A stretch of DNA of 64,000 nucleotides from Vitis vinifera (taxonomy: Eukaryota; Streptophyta; Magnoliopsida; Vitales; Vitaceae). The stretch lies in contig NC_081818.1 of the NCBI RefSeq assembly GCF_030704535.1, forward strand, positions 1,749,001 through 1,813,000, given 5' to 3'. Shown one piece after another: positions 24,479 through 38,753 of this stretch. How positions within the stretch are numbered: the first letter of the stretch is position 1; every line of letters begins with the position of its first letter. The notes beneath the pieces are model-generated. The model searched no databases and was not told the DNA's origin. It saw only the letters and a program-made list of their open reading frames with translations. A program made the position numbers and the translations under genes.

Positions 24479-27400
24479 TAGAAAAAACTATGTAAGAAAG
24501 CCATAGGGTGTGTTTGGTTACAGTTTCATGTGTGATGGATAAGCTTATCTACTCATAAAGGAGGAAAAGAGGTGAAAAAGTGCACCTTTTGGAGGGTAAG
24601 TTTATTCCCTGAAAGCCAAACAACAGATAGCTATGATCCTGGATGGAGTCTATCTAGGACAGAGCCATGACTGCACCCAAACATCGCCAGAGTCCCAGAC
24701 AAAGTAAAAAAGGGAGACAAGACACCAAAGGGCATTGATTTATAGAAGCATAGGAAGGGATAAAAGATGTTCTATAATAAATAATATAAGGCAATAACTA
24801 TTACAATTGATTGCACGCCAACAGGTGATCCCATTTAACAAGAGTAGCGAGGTACCAGCTTGGGTACTGGATAAAGAAAGGTACAAGTCCTACAAGCAGC
24901 CAGAGATGGGAGTTCTTCCGATACAAACCATTTCCTTCGTTCCCCATACCGGAGGTAGCTTTATCTGCTTTGCCAAAGAAAAGATGCGGCTACTGTTTTC
25001 CCAAAGTCCTTTGTTGTAGAGGCGGAATCTCTTCAATCGTTTACGCCAGAAAGACTCTTTCTATTTTGCGTATATAAGGGAGACTGGTCTTTATCGTCTC
25101 ACTCCAGCCCGTAGTCAATTAAAGTGCTTCTTTCTCTCTGGCAGTTCCGAATGGCTCATGCATAATTTTACATAATTTGAAAAAGCAACTGGGAGTAAGG
25201 AGAGTATGAATGGCCGTTAGTGTTTGGAGTTGCGGTGTGGAAGCTCTGGTTTTGGCGAAATAAATTGGTGTTTGATAATGACTTCGTATCGCCGAATGAC
25301 GCCCAACGAGTGGCAGATTTGGATGGAGTCTCGCTTGGATGCTGGGGAGATCCATAGATCTGGATAGAGGCTCGCTCATCATATATAGAGGAAGAGTACG
25401 CGCGCATGAAATCACAGACTCAGTAACCGGGGAAGCTCTCAAGGCAAGGTAGCCCAACTTCTTTCGCACCGCTTTCACAGCCCAAGAGAGAGCTCAGCGA
25501 GGCGTATCATCTAAAGTAGGACTTTCATGCTAATTATAATATGTAATTGACAAGGCCTCTGTCTAAGCAGGAAAATCAGGAGTTTCCCATCTTAGGCAGG
25601 GTACCGCGAGAGACTTAAAACTATTCAATCTAAGCCATCTTTCTTTAGAAAAGAATCGACATCTTTCATTTTCCATCCACGAATGTTAATGCTTCGATAT
25701 CAATTAATTTGGGGGCATAGCCCAGTTCTTATAACACATCTATGATACCAACAAGAACAACTTCATCTGGGACAGAAGCTGGAATTGGATCGATGAGTAC
25801 CCTTCTTTTGCCGATGCGACCTCGCCGGAGACGGAGAATGAATTAGAAACCGATCCAAACCTTCTTTCCTCCCTTGCCAACTGCCCTTAAGAAAGGGGAT
25901 TCCCCTGATTCGACTGAGATCTCGATCTCTTCTTTCTGCGAATGTGCCTGCGTCTGTTTATGTCCTTTTGGATAGAAATGTAGCTTCGTTCGGAACAATT
26001 GGCTTCGGGGATAAAAGGAATCTCTTGGTTAGGCGTCTGCCGATGCAGATGGAAATTCGTTAGAGGGACCGGTCGGCGAATCGGCTGGTTGGACTGATTT
26101 TTCTTGGTTATTCGGGAAACGTAATGCTAACAGTTCATAATCCAAGGGTAGGGGTGGTCCTACAAAGGAGCTAAAAAATAAGCTGCCTTTTTTGGGCTTC
26201 AAACTGAAACTCGAAATCTCTCTTCACTAGCTGTAACAGCAGACTTTTGGATTCAATTACGAGTTAGATCATATGGACAAGACGAGAATGACTCTACTAA
26301 CAAAGAAGTGGAGGGCTTGCCTTTGTCTGCTGAATTGATGGATCTTTATAGCTTGGATAAAATAACTTTCTTGGCTTGACTGGCGCCTCTGGGTAAAGAG
26401 CTTGAAAGGGATCCTATTCGTTCGGCTGGGCTGCTGTAAATGGCTAAAAATGGCTTCCGATACTGCGCGGATTCCTACCATCGAAGTAAACTAGCCTGGC
26501 CCACCATGTAAACTTTCTCCATTCAATGGGCTTACCGGATTGAAGAGAGAGAACTGGAACAGATGCTAGTAATACTGGGACTGGACGGCTCTCGGGAGCT
26601 TGCTTATAGAAAGAAGATAGGCCGGTCAAACAAAAACAACGCGCAACGGGCTCTCCGCTCCTAGTCACTAAGTAGTGTTATTCTGTCCTCCGGGGGACTC
26701 CACCAAGAGGTTCTTTCTCTCACGTAATTTCGCCCGCCCGCTCCACTTCCGTGCCGGAGGAAATGGACTTCGAATTACTGTCCAATTGCCGAAGGGTCCG
26801 GCTTGAGAGTAGTAGTGATTTGATTTTCAGGCAATTTGAGTTCCCTTTTTTGCCAGGGGAGATCCTGTGACAGTCCTTTATGCAAATAGGTATTTTCCTT
26901 CATTGCGATTTGAGATCTTTAAGTCATAAGGTAAGCTCATCTTGTGGGCACATCACTTAGACTGCTAAAAACTTAAACTTTCAATCCAATTTCTTAGCAC
27001 ACCGACGCCTAAACAGGTTTGGTTTGCCTAGATAGGAAGTGCGCTTGCAGTGCTTCTAGTAACGATTTTGAAGTGCAATATCTTTCTGTTTCAGGGGTAT
27101 GATTGCTTCTTTCTTCGGCTTAAAAGCTAGAGCTTGTGGTTCTTTACAACCTAATATTTAATACTATTAAGTATTAAGGTTCTATTTAGAATTAAGTAAA
27201 AAACAAACACAACCTTAGATGCTTGTTGGGTATACGTCATTCGCCCCAACCCTTGAATTGGGGACCATATCATCTTCTAGAGCAGAGGTGATAGGTGGCC
27301 AAATCCGCAGAATTGAAACCTAACTGGCTGGCAAGGAGAATCCTTTATAAAATTGGCAACCTTTTTGACATTTTCTAAGGAATAATAAAAGTCACAACAC

Positions 27401-27591
27401 CACCGAGGAAAGGAAAAGCCTCACAGATATCGCATGGATTAAGCATACCAAGAGTATCAGGATACAAACGAAAGTATAAAGTAGAAGATTTTATCATTCA
27501 CCAAAAAATAGAAGAAGAACCATAGAAAGTAACAACTATACTGTAAAATAACCATGTAACCTCAATGCACAAGAGCATCAGCTCTTAGAAA

Positions 27592-29231
27592 TTAATGGCT
27601 CTGAACCTCGGCCCCAAACACTTTGGTGATCTTCTCAGTAGGAACCAATGGCAAGTATGTGGAGACCTTGTAACCTTTCTCTGCTGTGCTGAGTACTGTT
27701 TGATTATACCTCTCAGAACAGTAGGCAGCTGTTGGCACGACAACTTGAACCACCTGAGGGAAGAGGGGAAGCCGGTTGAGTGAGTGCCATGCGGACACAG
27801 CATAATGCTGAGCAACTGGTTCATATTTGGTGTAGAGGTCCTTGGCTGCAGGTTCACACTTTGTGTACGCTGACTTTGCTAGCCCAGAGGCAGTGTCCAC
27901 AATACCTGAACGTTGAACTTCTGATGTCACAGCCCGAGCCACACTAGGAGCCTTCTGAGCAGCTGCGACGGCTTGGGATGACACCTGCTTAACCACAGGC
28001 GGCACTTGCTTTCCAAACTTGCTTACAGACTCATCCACCTACATTCATGACAATAATGTAAACATTTATGTGTGAGTCTTTAAATCTCAACAACAAGTCT
28101 CTTTTCTGGATTTCATTTCCACTGAATCAAATATGAAAATATCAATTTCTCAATATATGACGTTTTAACCATGAGCAATGTATTGGATTTGGATGGTATC
28201 CTCTACAGACCCCACAAGAGCAGAAGAATGGGTTCAAAAGAACGGTGCTCACCTTGCGATCGATGAACCTGAGTAGTTCAATGGGAACACCATGGAACTT
28301 GTCATATACGGGGGCCACAACAGTCTTAACCGTTCCCTCGACAGTCTGAACACCAGGCTTCAAAGGACCAGACCTCTCCTTGGCATATTCATAAAGGCTT
28401 GAGAAGCACAGCACAGCATGGAGGGTTGCAACTTGGACAAACTCAAGGTACTTGAGTCTCTGTTCCTCTTCTTTAGCCTTCAATCATGAATCAAAAAGAT
28501 AATCAAATCAATCTTTGTTGCAAGAAAAGAAACATCTCTAAGAAATCACACAATATTGCTGGGAAAATGTAGAACAAGGAACCAAACTACATTTTAATAT
28601 TAGGTTTTTTTTTTATCATTTCAATCTCCCAAAAAAGGGGTCAAAATCTAACCCAACTACAGCCAAAGAAATCATAATTTTATTAAATTCGATTGAGAGG
28701 AGGCCCCTGTTTTTTTAACATATCGTATAAATTATGGTTTTAATATGGAGTGGGAAAAATTATGTTTGAATAACTTTCTGCTCCAGATTGGTTTTTTGTA
28801 TCAAAAATTTCAAACGTCCAAATTACAATCTTTTTCTCTTTTTCCTATTCCATTTCTCAGGAACCAAACAGGGAGTAGAGGTCAAAATTCCACTCATTCT
28901 GCCTTGAAATCGAACAAACAAAAGTATGTTAGTTCAAAATCTAACATACTTTCTCAATCCTCAACCCCAATTTCAAGTCCTCCCAATATGATCATAGCCA
29001 TACAAATAAATCAACAAGGAAATCGAAACCCTAATTTTTCCATCACCGATCAAACAACACAAGAACATCGTAATCAACAACAAAGCAACAGAAACATCAA
29101 AGGCAATCTCCTCTTGAATCCTAAGTAAACAAACAGCGAGAACAAATAAAATAAAAGAAATAAATAAAAGGAAGAAAAAAAAATACCATCTCCTGTTGGG
29201 GGCCTTGGGGCATAGAATCCGATACGGCCAT
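27592..29231 (-). CDS. SRP: REF/SRPP-like stress-related protein
   Basis: Exons: 29231-29187 (15 codons), 28477-28253 (75 codons) and 28038-27592 (148 codons plus stop), giving 238 residues. The rubber elongation factor/small rubber particle protein family coats lipid droplets and responds to stress. The sequence shows the family block [20 protein letters not shown], then [20 protein letters not shown] and [16 protein letters not shown]. Ala/Val-rich amphipathic stretches and a tail around [20 protein letters not shown] follow. It closely resembles the stress-related protein known from Vitis riparia. There is no signal peptide or strong membrane segment. The reading frame is intact. Confidence 0.92.
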
Positions 29232-29355
29232 TTTAGAAAATTGGAAAAAGTAGTTGAAAGAAGAAGGCGATGGGAGAAATTGAAGACGTCTGCGTTAAAG
29301 AAACGGGACAAGAGAAAGCGCGCTGAAATTGTTGTTTGAGATGTACGTTGGACGA

Positions 29356-29369
29356 GGGGTTTTATAGGG
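29356..29369 (-). promoter_or_regulatory. TATA box of SRP
   Basis: The minus-strand sequence CCCTATAAAACCCC lies about 125 bases upstream of the SRP ATG. Confidence 0.6.
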
Positions 29370-29857
29370 TCATTGGAAGATTCTGGGGGCCGATCTAGAC
29401 GGAGAATATAGACGAGGTGCGGTGTGAAAGCGTGTGGCTAGTGGCTACGCCTACGCGGCGTCGTTTTCGTGACTCTTCGCCGTTAAGTTATTGTGGTGCC
29501 GCCCAAGTTCTGTTATCTATCCCTACTATTTACCCAATATGCTAGTTTTTCACCTTTCTACCCTTCTTATTTTACTATAATTCTTTTTTATATTTAATAA
29601 ATAATAATCATTATGCAAAAATTTTAGAAAAATACTTGGCTATGGTATTAATACCTATCATATAAAAATTTCGGATGAATTAGAATATGTAAAATGAGAT
29701 CTAGGCCAATCGAACAAACAAAATGACACAAATAAATGGGATTAGGATACGGGATATTTATATGACGTTATTTGATTAAAGGATCGTAAAAATAAAACAA
29801 ATACAAATAAATGAAACTAAGATACAAATGAAATATATACATGACATGATTTGATTG

Positions 29858-29858
<1 letters not shown>

Positions 29859-29891
<33 letters not shown>
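29859..29891. repeat. (AT)n microsatellite
   Basis: About 16 uninterrupted AT units. Confidence 0.95.
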
Positions 29892-29896
<5 letters not shown>

Positions 29897-32800
29897 AGAT
29901 CTAAATCATTGAATAATAGAACAAAGAGATATGATTAGGGTATGCGATAATTACATGACATTATTTGATTAAACGATCGTACAAATAAAAAAAACTACAA
30001 ATAAATGGAATATATACGTGACATCATTTAAAAGATAATATTTTTTCCACGAATAAGTGCTTTTCTATTATAGTCAAATCAAAATTTTTATATTTAATAA
30101 ATAAAAATTATGATATTAACACCATTTAATTGATTGTAGTAACATTTTTATTAATAGTGTTTTTATTAAAAATATTTTATAGAGAATCACTTAAAAGAAG
30201 TTTATATATATATAAATGTATAGTAATAAAAATTAATATTCAAAAAAAAATTTATAATGCCTCTAAAATAATCTATAAAATACTTTCTTTTATAGAAAGA
30301 AAAAAACACTTTTAAAATATTTGATAGAATTAAAGGAAGGTGATCCTCAAATAATCTCACTCTCTATTTTCAAAAAAGAAAGTATTTAGATCATGAAAAA
30401 TGACGCGAATAAACATCAAAATGAATCTCAATACTTAAATGATCCTTTTTTTTTTAACAAAAATAATATACAATGAGAAATATTTAAAAATATATAAATT
30501 TCATATCTTTTATTCCCTATAATGAAAAAAAATAGGGGAGAAATACCACAAAATAAAGACAAGAGTTTAACACCCCTAACCCCCTCCCCTCCCTTTTTTT
30601 TTTTTCTTGAATCAATATTTGACCATCTCACTTAAAAAATAATTGGACTCAAGCCCATGACAAATTCTATATATATTATGCATTTTTTTTTGTTTTTTAT
30701 TACTTTCATAAATAATTTTTTTTTCTCTAACAAACGAGAATAGGTCAAACATTTTATAACATTTAACATTACTATCACGGATGATCCATCCCAAATTAAT
30801 AATAGTATTGATGAACCCTAACCCGCATTAAGCTAACTAGAAAAAGATCACGTTAATATTGTTATTGATATTAGTAAATAATGGTTTTTTGCATCTTTTA
30901 TTACCTTTATTTCTTTATTATACAACAATAATTGAATGTGAAAAAACTTTTACATTTTGTCATTTTTAAAACATCTAATCATTGCTTATCATGAAAATAA
31001 ATAGTAAAAAGTAAAAACAATAGTAATAGATATCACCATCATTCCATAAATTGAATTTAGATATCTATCAAATCATATCCTTGCTATAATTAAAAAAATG
31101 AAAAAATAATAATAATAATAAATAAATAAATAAATAAATCACAACAATATATTATCACCCGAGTATTTATTTATACTAGTTTATATCAAAATTTAGGGGA
31201 ATTAATTTCACTCATCTTCTTCGTTGTTAAGATTAAATACATTTGAAGCTCATCAATTTGGAATTTTGTCTTAAATTTTTTTTGCTTTGAGTTAAATGAG
31301 AGGTGAATGAAATTAACTAATAAACACGATAATAGAAAAATCTAATGAGATTTTAAACTAATGATAAGAATTAGATGTGTTTAGTCCAAAATTTAGGAGT
31401 GAAATTAACCTAACCCAAACTTAAGAAAAAGGATCATGGGAGAGTTGATATGCTTTATCTCCATCAGTCAATTACTCCAAAGAATTCAATGCAAAATAGA
31501 TGACTTCTAGATGAATTTATACCACATTTGCGTTTAGTCAGTTTTCTTCGTCTTGAAGGAAAATGGGGTTCATTTTCATAATTGATCTCTGCATCATTTT
31601 CAAGGGTTTGATACCCAACTCTACTAAGAAAAAGACTTGCTATGGTGCTCTACTTTTCTCTAGGTGGGGCCTAAAATTATGGATAATGGAAATCATCTCA
31701 ACCACAAAACCCTAGTCTTTGGACAAGCTTATGACCAGTTTGAACTTGGTTAGGGTTTTAAATCCAAAATGCTCCAGTCCAGATTCAGAATTGTATACAC
31801 CATCCAAACCAAAAGTCCAAACCCATCATAAGTGTGGGTCCGCATCCGTTTAGGCATAAGCCTCTTTCCCATCCGATTATAGATGAGCAGAGGGGTGTCC
31901 GAGTAGCGCCCATATTCATTGTCTAAGTAATAAATATTCTGAACCGTGACGATAAGATCAATTATGAGCACAAACATCTAACTTAAAGCCAGAAATAGTT
32001 ATTCACAAGGCTAATTATTAGCATTTAAAGTAGTAAAAGAAGAATGTGATACATTACAACTCTATCAAAATAAAGAACCATCAAACATCGGAATTCAGAT
32101 ATAATAAAAAAGTAATAATTCGTTTATTATAAAAATTGACTTAAGTTTTGAAGGGATATATCCTAAAAAATCATTCAAACACACCTTATTGTAGAAATGT
32201 TCGTTGTTTGTTTGAAAAAAATTAGTCAAATAATACATTGTTTATCATGTACCAACAATAAAGAAGTCATTATGTCAATCAACTAAACCCATGTGTCAAG
32301 AATAAATAGTAATAATAATAATCATCATCGAGGAAGTAAGAAAAATATTGAATTTTCGGATGTTTATGACATGTTTGAAAAAACTTCTTAAGATTAATTT
32401 AAAGGTCAACTATAGTATTTAAAAGTATTTCCATAGAACTCTTAATTATTGATCTCATACTTTCCATTGTGATATTTGTGTTTTTAAGAAATTGAGAAAT
32501 TCATGTTTTTCTCTCAACATGATAAGCAAGTTGTTATGTAAATAAATTTTTAACAAATATTGTAATTATTCTTATCTTTAATAAAAAAATATCTTTTAAA
32601 TATAATTTTAAAACATAAAATTTGATCACACATAAGTACTAATTATCTATACTTCTAGTTATTCTTTTATTAAGCACAAAAGCTAAATATTTATAGCAAT
32701 AATTATTTATATTCATGATTAGAGATGTAATTTTGATAGAGTGGCTTGACCAAACTCAACATTTAGGTGAATTTGGACCATTATTTTGAATTTTTAGGTT

Positions 32801-33040
32801 AAGTTTGGGTTAAGTTTTTTCAATTCAAATTCAATTTGGATTGAGCTTGAATTGAGGATTGAACAACTTGAAACTTAAGCTAAAACACAAATTTATATTT
32901 TTATTTATAATATATATTATCTTATATAATATAATAGTATTTTTAAAAAATTAAGAAAAATATCAAATTATAAAAATTCCATTTTCCATATAAATTTTGG
33001 TATAAATTTATAGAAAATATTTTTTAAAAATATTTATAAA

Positions 33041-33520
33041 TGAATTTTGAATTATACAACTCAACAATCCAAATTTTAAAAAATAAAATTAAATATGAAT
33101 TAATTTGGGTTGGGTTCAAACCTGCCATCAACTTGACTAACCCACCTAGGTTTTAGCTGCTTTCATTATTGTTTTGCATTTAAATCATATTGTATCAAAT
33201 ACCCTCGCACAATTTTAGACCCATGAAAAAAAAGAAGAAAAAAATGTAAGTAAAATATAAAAAAATTGATAAATATCCAATGAGTTTTGAATTATATAAC
33301 TTAACAATCCAAACTTAACCCAAATTTAGAAAAATGAAAATAAATATGAATTAATTTGGGTTGGATTCAAATTAGCCATCAACTTGACCAACCCACGTAA
33401 GTTATAGTTGCTTTTATCATTGTTTTGCATTTAAATCATATCGTATCAAATACCCTCGTAGACACATGAAAAAAAAAAAAGAAAAAAATGTAATAAAATA
33501 TAAAAAAATTGATAAAAATA
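33041..33520. repeat. 240-bp tandem duplication
   Basis: The copies 33041-33280 and 33281-33520 share TTTTGAATTATA, TATGAATTAATTTGGGTTGG, CCATCAACTTGAC and TTTGCATTTAAATCATAT in the same order. Similarity is clear by eye, with scattered substitutions and small gaps. Confidence 0.8.
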
Positions 33521-36051
33521 TAAATAATATGATTAAGCTTAAAATGGTGTCTTCTTTTTTATTGTGGAATAAATCAAATTATATATTTAAATTAAATGGC
33601 TGATATTAAAATCCGAGTACGGTAGCTTTTGGGTACAATAAAATTTTCCAAAAGATTGGTTGGACTTGATAAAAGTTATAACAACCCTCTCTATTCTTAT
33701 TCATTAGTACCTACTAGAGACCCTTCATCTTACCAGGGAGCCAGCCTTGCTCTTGCCCGAGTGGTGACTTCTTTCACGAGTGAAATACTCGTTTCTTCCT
33801 TGCTATTCAAGTACAAACATGTCTCACACAACCACTTAATATTGCTTCACCAGGTTCTTGTGAAATGTTTTTAATCCCATCACTTAAATGCAATGTGTAG
33901 TATGCCAAAAATGTGGGAATTTTTTTTATGAATATCCACCCAAATGTTTCTTTTTAAATTGGACAAAAATATCCACCATACTTTTTATATTTCAATCCAA
34001 ACATCCATAATTTAAAGTGTCAAAATAAATAAATAAATAAATAAAAGAGGGATATGGATATTTCTCATAATTATCATTCAAAATGTTTATATTTTATTAA
34101 AAAAATATTTTCTTGGAAAATTTTCATGATATTTTTCTCAATATTTCCCTTCTTTTTTTTTTTTATTTTTTTTTATCATATTGTGACATTTAAAAACCTA
34201 ATAACTTTCTAAAATATCATAATTTTTTTATGGCTTCTTTACCACCCTCACCTTCATAGGGTGATAAATGATAATTATAAAATAATTTGAATTTATTATA
34301 TACTTTATTTTAGAGATTTATGGATTATCTGACCTTACTAGTAGTTTTGATCATAATATTACTAATCAAAGGAAAAAGAAAAAAAGAAAGAAAGAAAGAA
34401 AGAAAATGTTTAGGGTCATAGTACATGAATAAGATGGAGAACTAATGATATTTGGGTGGAGTTGGCATGGGGAATCTAAGATGGGCCTTTACATAAAGTG
34501 GTGTTTGGCAGCACAGGGGACCACTGTTTTGCTTTCAAATTCATTTATGCATGGGTGTGATGGGTACATCATTTACCAACCAAACAGAGCTCCCAATTTC
34601 AAAAACATTTATATTATATACATTTGAATGAAATTTTCATAGATTTCATGTGAAGGCTTTGAATGGAAAATAAAAAAAGGGGAATGAGGAATGGAAAAGT
34701 GGACCAATTTCATGATCTGGTGGGTGGATCATATCCACTGACTTTGATTGCCCTATTCCCATGATAATGACTTCATTTCTCCTGTTCTTTTATTTTTCAC
34801 CTTCCATTTTGGTGAACTTTCTTTTCCATCTCAATCGTTCCACAATCAAACATCATAGCTTATTAGAAGATAAGAAAGAATGTGTTTGGTAGAGTGGAAA
34901 ATGGAAAAATTAATAATACTAATTATGAGGTAGAAAGAATAAATGTGTTTGGCACACGAGAATAACAACATGAAAAAAAAATGAAAATAGAGAGAAATCA
35001 CAATACAAAAAATAAGAATAAAATTTGAATTTACTTTCTTTTCCATCAAGATGGGTAATATCAGACATCATTGTGGTTAGTGTTGGATAGATCTTAGATT
35101 TTGTTTGGGGTTGAAGCAAAGAACAAGGACCAAAAAACACTAAGATTAGAAGAAAAGCTTGAGACCTTTTCTCTACTTTATACAGAATTAAAAAAATAAA
35201 AAATAAAAAATAAAATGCATAGAACTTTATAGCACAAACAAAAGTGGGTTGATAGGATAATATGTTGACAGTAGAGTTTCAGAAACCATTTTTGGAAATA
35301 TTTTGCTTATAGAAAATATTGATAACATTTGCAATTGACTGACAACATTTCAAAAGAATGAATTATTTCTACACCTTCTCATTTAGCAGCAGAAACCAAG
35401 TCCAATTAATGATCCAACAATATCATATTTTCATTTCAATGAACTCATTTTTTCCTATTAAAATTCATTTGAAATTTCTTTTTAAATATTCATTTTTCCT
35501 CTTTTTTTGGGCACACGTGCAAAAGATTTGGTGGTAGCCTCAATTATTTATATGTTTCCCCTTTTTAAATTGCTTTCTCCTTTCTTGATGTTTCAAATCA
35601 TTCATGAGCTGTGAATGAGCTGTGACTCCAAGAATATAATTCCATTCTTTTTTTTCTCTTTCTCCTTTTCCCACAATTTCTTTTTGCTTGTTTTCTTTTT
35701 CCGTGAAAACATGGCAAAAGCGAGCGATCAAACAGTCAAATTCGAACCCAAAGTCCACCCCCAAAACTCAATCAATTGCCAAAAAGGTCAAAATAGTGAA
35801 TTATTTCCCCTTTTTTTCAAAAGAAAGAGAAGAAAAAACAAAGATTGTGTTGTGCATTAGGGAAAACAAAAATTGAGAGATAATAATGAAAGCAAGATAC
35901 AATAATAATTATAACAACAATTTCGTGATTGAATAACAAACACAGCCATCAATCTCTCTCCTTTTTCCATGTATAGAACAGCACAAACACATTACAGAAA
36001 AAAAAATAAAAATAAAAATAAAATGGAGAAAAAATGGAGGTGAAGAGGAGA

Positions 36052-36426
36052 CTAACTTCTGCAGCGAGTAATGGTGCTGCAACCACGGTTGTACGGATTT
36101 GCCTGAGCACCAGGCTGACAATTGTAGTAGGAAGCGCCACGTCGAGAGCACGGCACACTGTTCCTCTGAAGCGCACCGTAGCTGATGTACTTGCTAGTCG
36201 CTAGGATGCGCCGGTTGATTTCCGAGTCCATCGCGAACTCTGAGGTCAGGCCGAACTCGTCTTCTCCGCCGGCGAGCGCCAGGCACTCGGCTACAGTTCC
36301 CTTGCAGACGGATCTCGTCGGAATCCAGCTGAGGTTGTCCGCAGTGGAATCAACGGCGGTGACTGCGGAGGCGGCGATGAGGAAGGCGGCGGCACAGATC
36401 GCGAGGAGGCCGACGGAGTTTGCCAT
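36052..36426 (-). CDS. RALF-type signalling peptide precursor
   Basis: A 124-residue single-exon precursor of a rapid alkalinization factor, a secreted peptide hormone sensed by CrRLK1L/FERONIA-type receptors. Residues 1-24 form a signal peptide (hydrophobic LLAICAAAFLIAASAVTA). An acidic propeptide follows, with the S1P protease site RRIL at 72-75. The mature part of 49 residues begins ATSKYISYGALQ, with the receptor-binding YISY motif at 80-83. Four cysteines at 93, 103, 116 and 122 form two disulfides. All family landmarks are intact, which places it with the canonical RALF1/23/33-like group. The coding sequence is GC-rich compared with its flanks. Confidence 0.95.
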   Translation of the reverse strand: MANSVGLLAICAAAFLIAASAVTAVDSTADNLSWIPTRSVCKGTVAECLALAGGEDEFGLTSEFAMDSEINRRILATSKYISYGALQRNSVPCSRRGASYYNCQPGAQANPYNRGCSTITRCRS

Positions 36427-38753
36427 CGTCGGTGGCAGCTGTTTCTCTCTCTAGAATGTCTCTCTCTCTAGCCTTTGCGTTCTTGGCGTGATCGCCTCTG
36501 ATTCCCTCACTGAAGACGAGAGAAAGGGCCTTTCGTGGTATGTTATAAGTATACAGTTCTTAATGAAATAACACTACTTTTCTCTTTATTTACGGTATTG
36601 CCACTGAACGAATAAATGGTCCTAGATTTGGGTAAAATTATTTTTGCCTTCTTTCCCGACGCACACCTAAAAGGATAAAACAGAGGTTGTTCGATGATAA
36701 AGACATATGAAAATTGAATAATAATAATAATAATAATGTTTTTTTTTTTTTTTTTGTCAAAAGCAGTATTTTTTTCTTCAACCAATTTGAAAATATTTTT
36801 AAAAATAATTTTATTTGTACTACATTTTTAATCATTCTCGGTATGCAATTAGTTTTCAAAACAATTTAAAGAATAAAAATAACGGAAACTATTTTTATTA
36901 AAAAAATTATCAAATATGTTTTTATTCTTAAAAAACATTTCATAAATACCGTTAACATAAATTTAAAAAATATCAAAATATTTAATATCCATTTAAATAC
37001 ATTTTTTGAATTTTAAGTTCATTTTACAATAATTCTAATAGTATGTTTGATAATAATTTTTAAAAGTATTTTTAACCTTTCTCATGAAAATTTTTTATTT
37101 TTAAAATATTAAAAAAATTTAAAACATTTTCAAAAATCGTATTATAAGAATTTTTTTATCTTAAAAATTATTTTTTTAAAAAAAATGGGTGGCATCCCAA
37201 GATGTGCTCCACCCCATCGTGGTTTCGGGGTACAAAATTTAGGAAGTATTTCTAAAAACACTTTATAAGTGATTGTTTCAAAAATACTTTTAAAAAAAAA
37301 CTTTAATAAAAAAAACCTTAAATAAAAACACTATCATGTTATAAATTTATTTGAAATTCAGTTTCAAAATTTTAAAAGTTAAAAATGATAAAACAATTAA
37401 CATCTTAAATTTTTTAAATAATTTTAGAAGATATTAGTTTTTAAAGGTTATTGTTTCGTTTTTAATAAAAGTTACCATTATTTTTAATCTTAAAAATACA
37501 TAAAAATAAAAATAAAAATAAATTGGGGATTGCAAAAGAGGGAAGAGATGGGGATGGCAAGATAGTAATTAAAACGACAAGGAAGGGTATAAGTAGGTGA
37601 GTAGTTGACATGGGTTTGGAAAGGGAGCAAGTGGAAAAGAATAGAAAAGAGAGAAAGAGAGCATCTAGGGTTAATTGGCTAAGAAGTACTCGGCCATTCC
37701 CTAAGACCGTCCAAAGAATCTGTTAACCTAAACACGCAGTTTCTCTCCCTCCTTCCTCCCCCTTCCCACTTCCGTTACCGTCACTTTCTCAGCGCAGCCG
37801 ACATATTTCATTTCTTCTCATTCCATGCTTAAGGCTGTGTTTGTCATGCAGGAAGGGTAAGAAAAAATCACCAATTTTTTACATTGTTTAATAATTTATT
37901 AAAAAAATTTATAAATTAAATTAAATTGTTGAAAAATAAAAATTAAGTCATCCGAAAATATTGACTTATTTTTATTTTTTTTAAATGTGTTTTAAAAATG
38001 AGTTTAAAACTTATTTAATCTCATTAAATTAACAATTAAGAGATGCTGAGCCACTCAAAATAAATTTATTCACGTGACTTTTTCAATCACTCGCCAGCTC
38101 AACGCGCTTCTGTTAACAATTAACATCCCCAACGGCTACAATTATAATTTTGAAAAATAAACTTAACGGAGCGTCAAACGACGTTTATTTAGTCGTTACG
38201 TGTTTGCGACGGCTCTTTAAAAAAATTGCTGGGACCCATTAACAGATCGTTATGGCGGTGTTTGCGCGTCCCCAAAACTAACCTCGTCACGACAGCTGTT
38301 CGTTGAAAATATATAATATTTTTTATTTTATTTTCGCAGGAAAAACATTCTCGGGAAAGTGACGAAAATATTAAATTTTGTGTTAGAGAAGAAATCAATT
38401 TTTCGAAACAATTCTTAAACATAATACTTCCTTATTTTTAAAAATAAATAAATTTTGAAATATTTGTTTAAAAGGGCATAAATTTGGAAATATTTGTTTA
38501 AAAGTGGTGAAATAATTTCTAAATTATGAATCTAATCATTTTTATGTTTTTTGTAATCTATTTTTTTTATATATAAATATTATTTACCATTTCAAGTATT
38601 TATATATAAGTTTTAAAAGAGAGAATTACTTTTATAAGAAAATAATAAGGATATTTTTGTCCAAATAAAACTAAAAAAATAATATAATGTCAAATTTTAA
38701 AAATTAGGTTTTCAAAAACCATTTTAATTAAATAACCCATAAATATTTATCTA
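36427..38753. other. RALF 5' flank and AT-rich spacer
   Basis: Contains the RALF leader (CT-rich, 36440-36475), an (AAT)n run next to a T15 tract (36715-36760) and AT-rich filler. A GC-richer CT-rich patch at 37640-37860 resembles a 5'UTR, but no coding frame follows it. Confidence 0.45.

Larger units (their letters stand above)
29370..36051. other. 6.7-kb AT-rich intergenic region
   Basis: No gene is recognised. It holds an AT dinucleotide run (29859-29891), a 240-bp tandem duplication (33041-33520), several poly-A/T tracts, and AAAG and AAAT simple repeats (34025, 34385). Open frames of 60-80 codons here (for example 33629-33874) have no recognisable domain. Confidence 0.5.

Noticed and set aside
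33629..33874. 81-codon plus-strand frame in the intergenic desert
   Set aside because: No recognisable domain, no splice or promoter context; probably chance.
36185..36454. Plus-strand frame across RALF
   Set aside because: It is the GC-rich antisense shadow of the RALF coding sequence.
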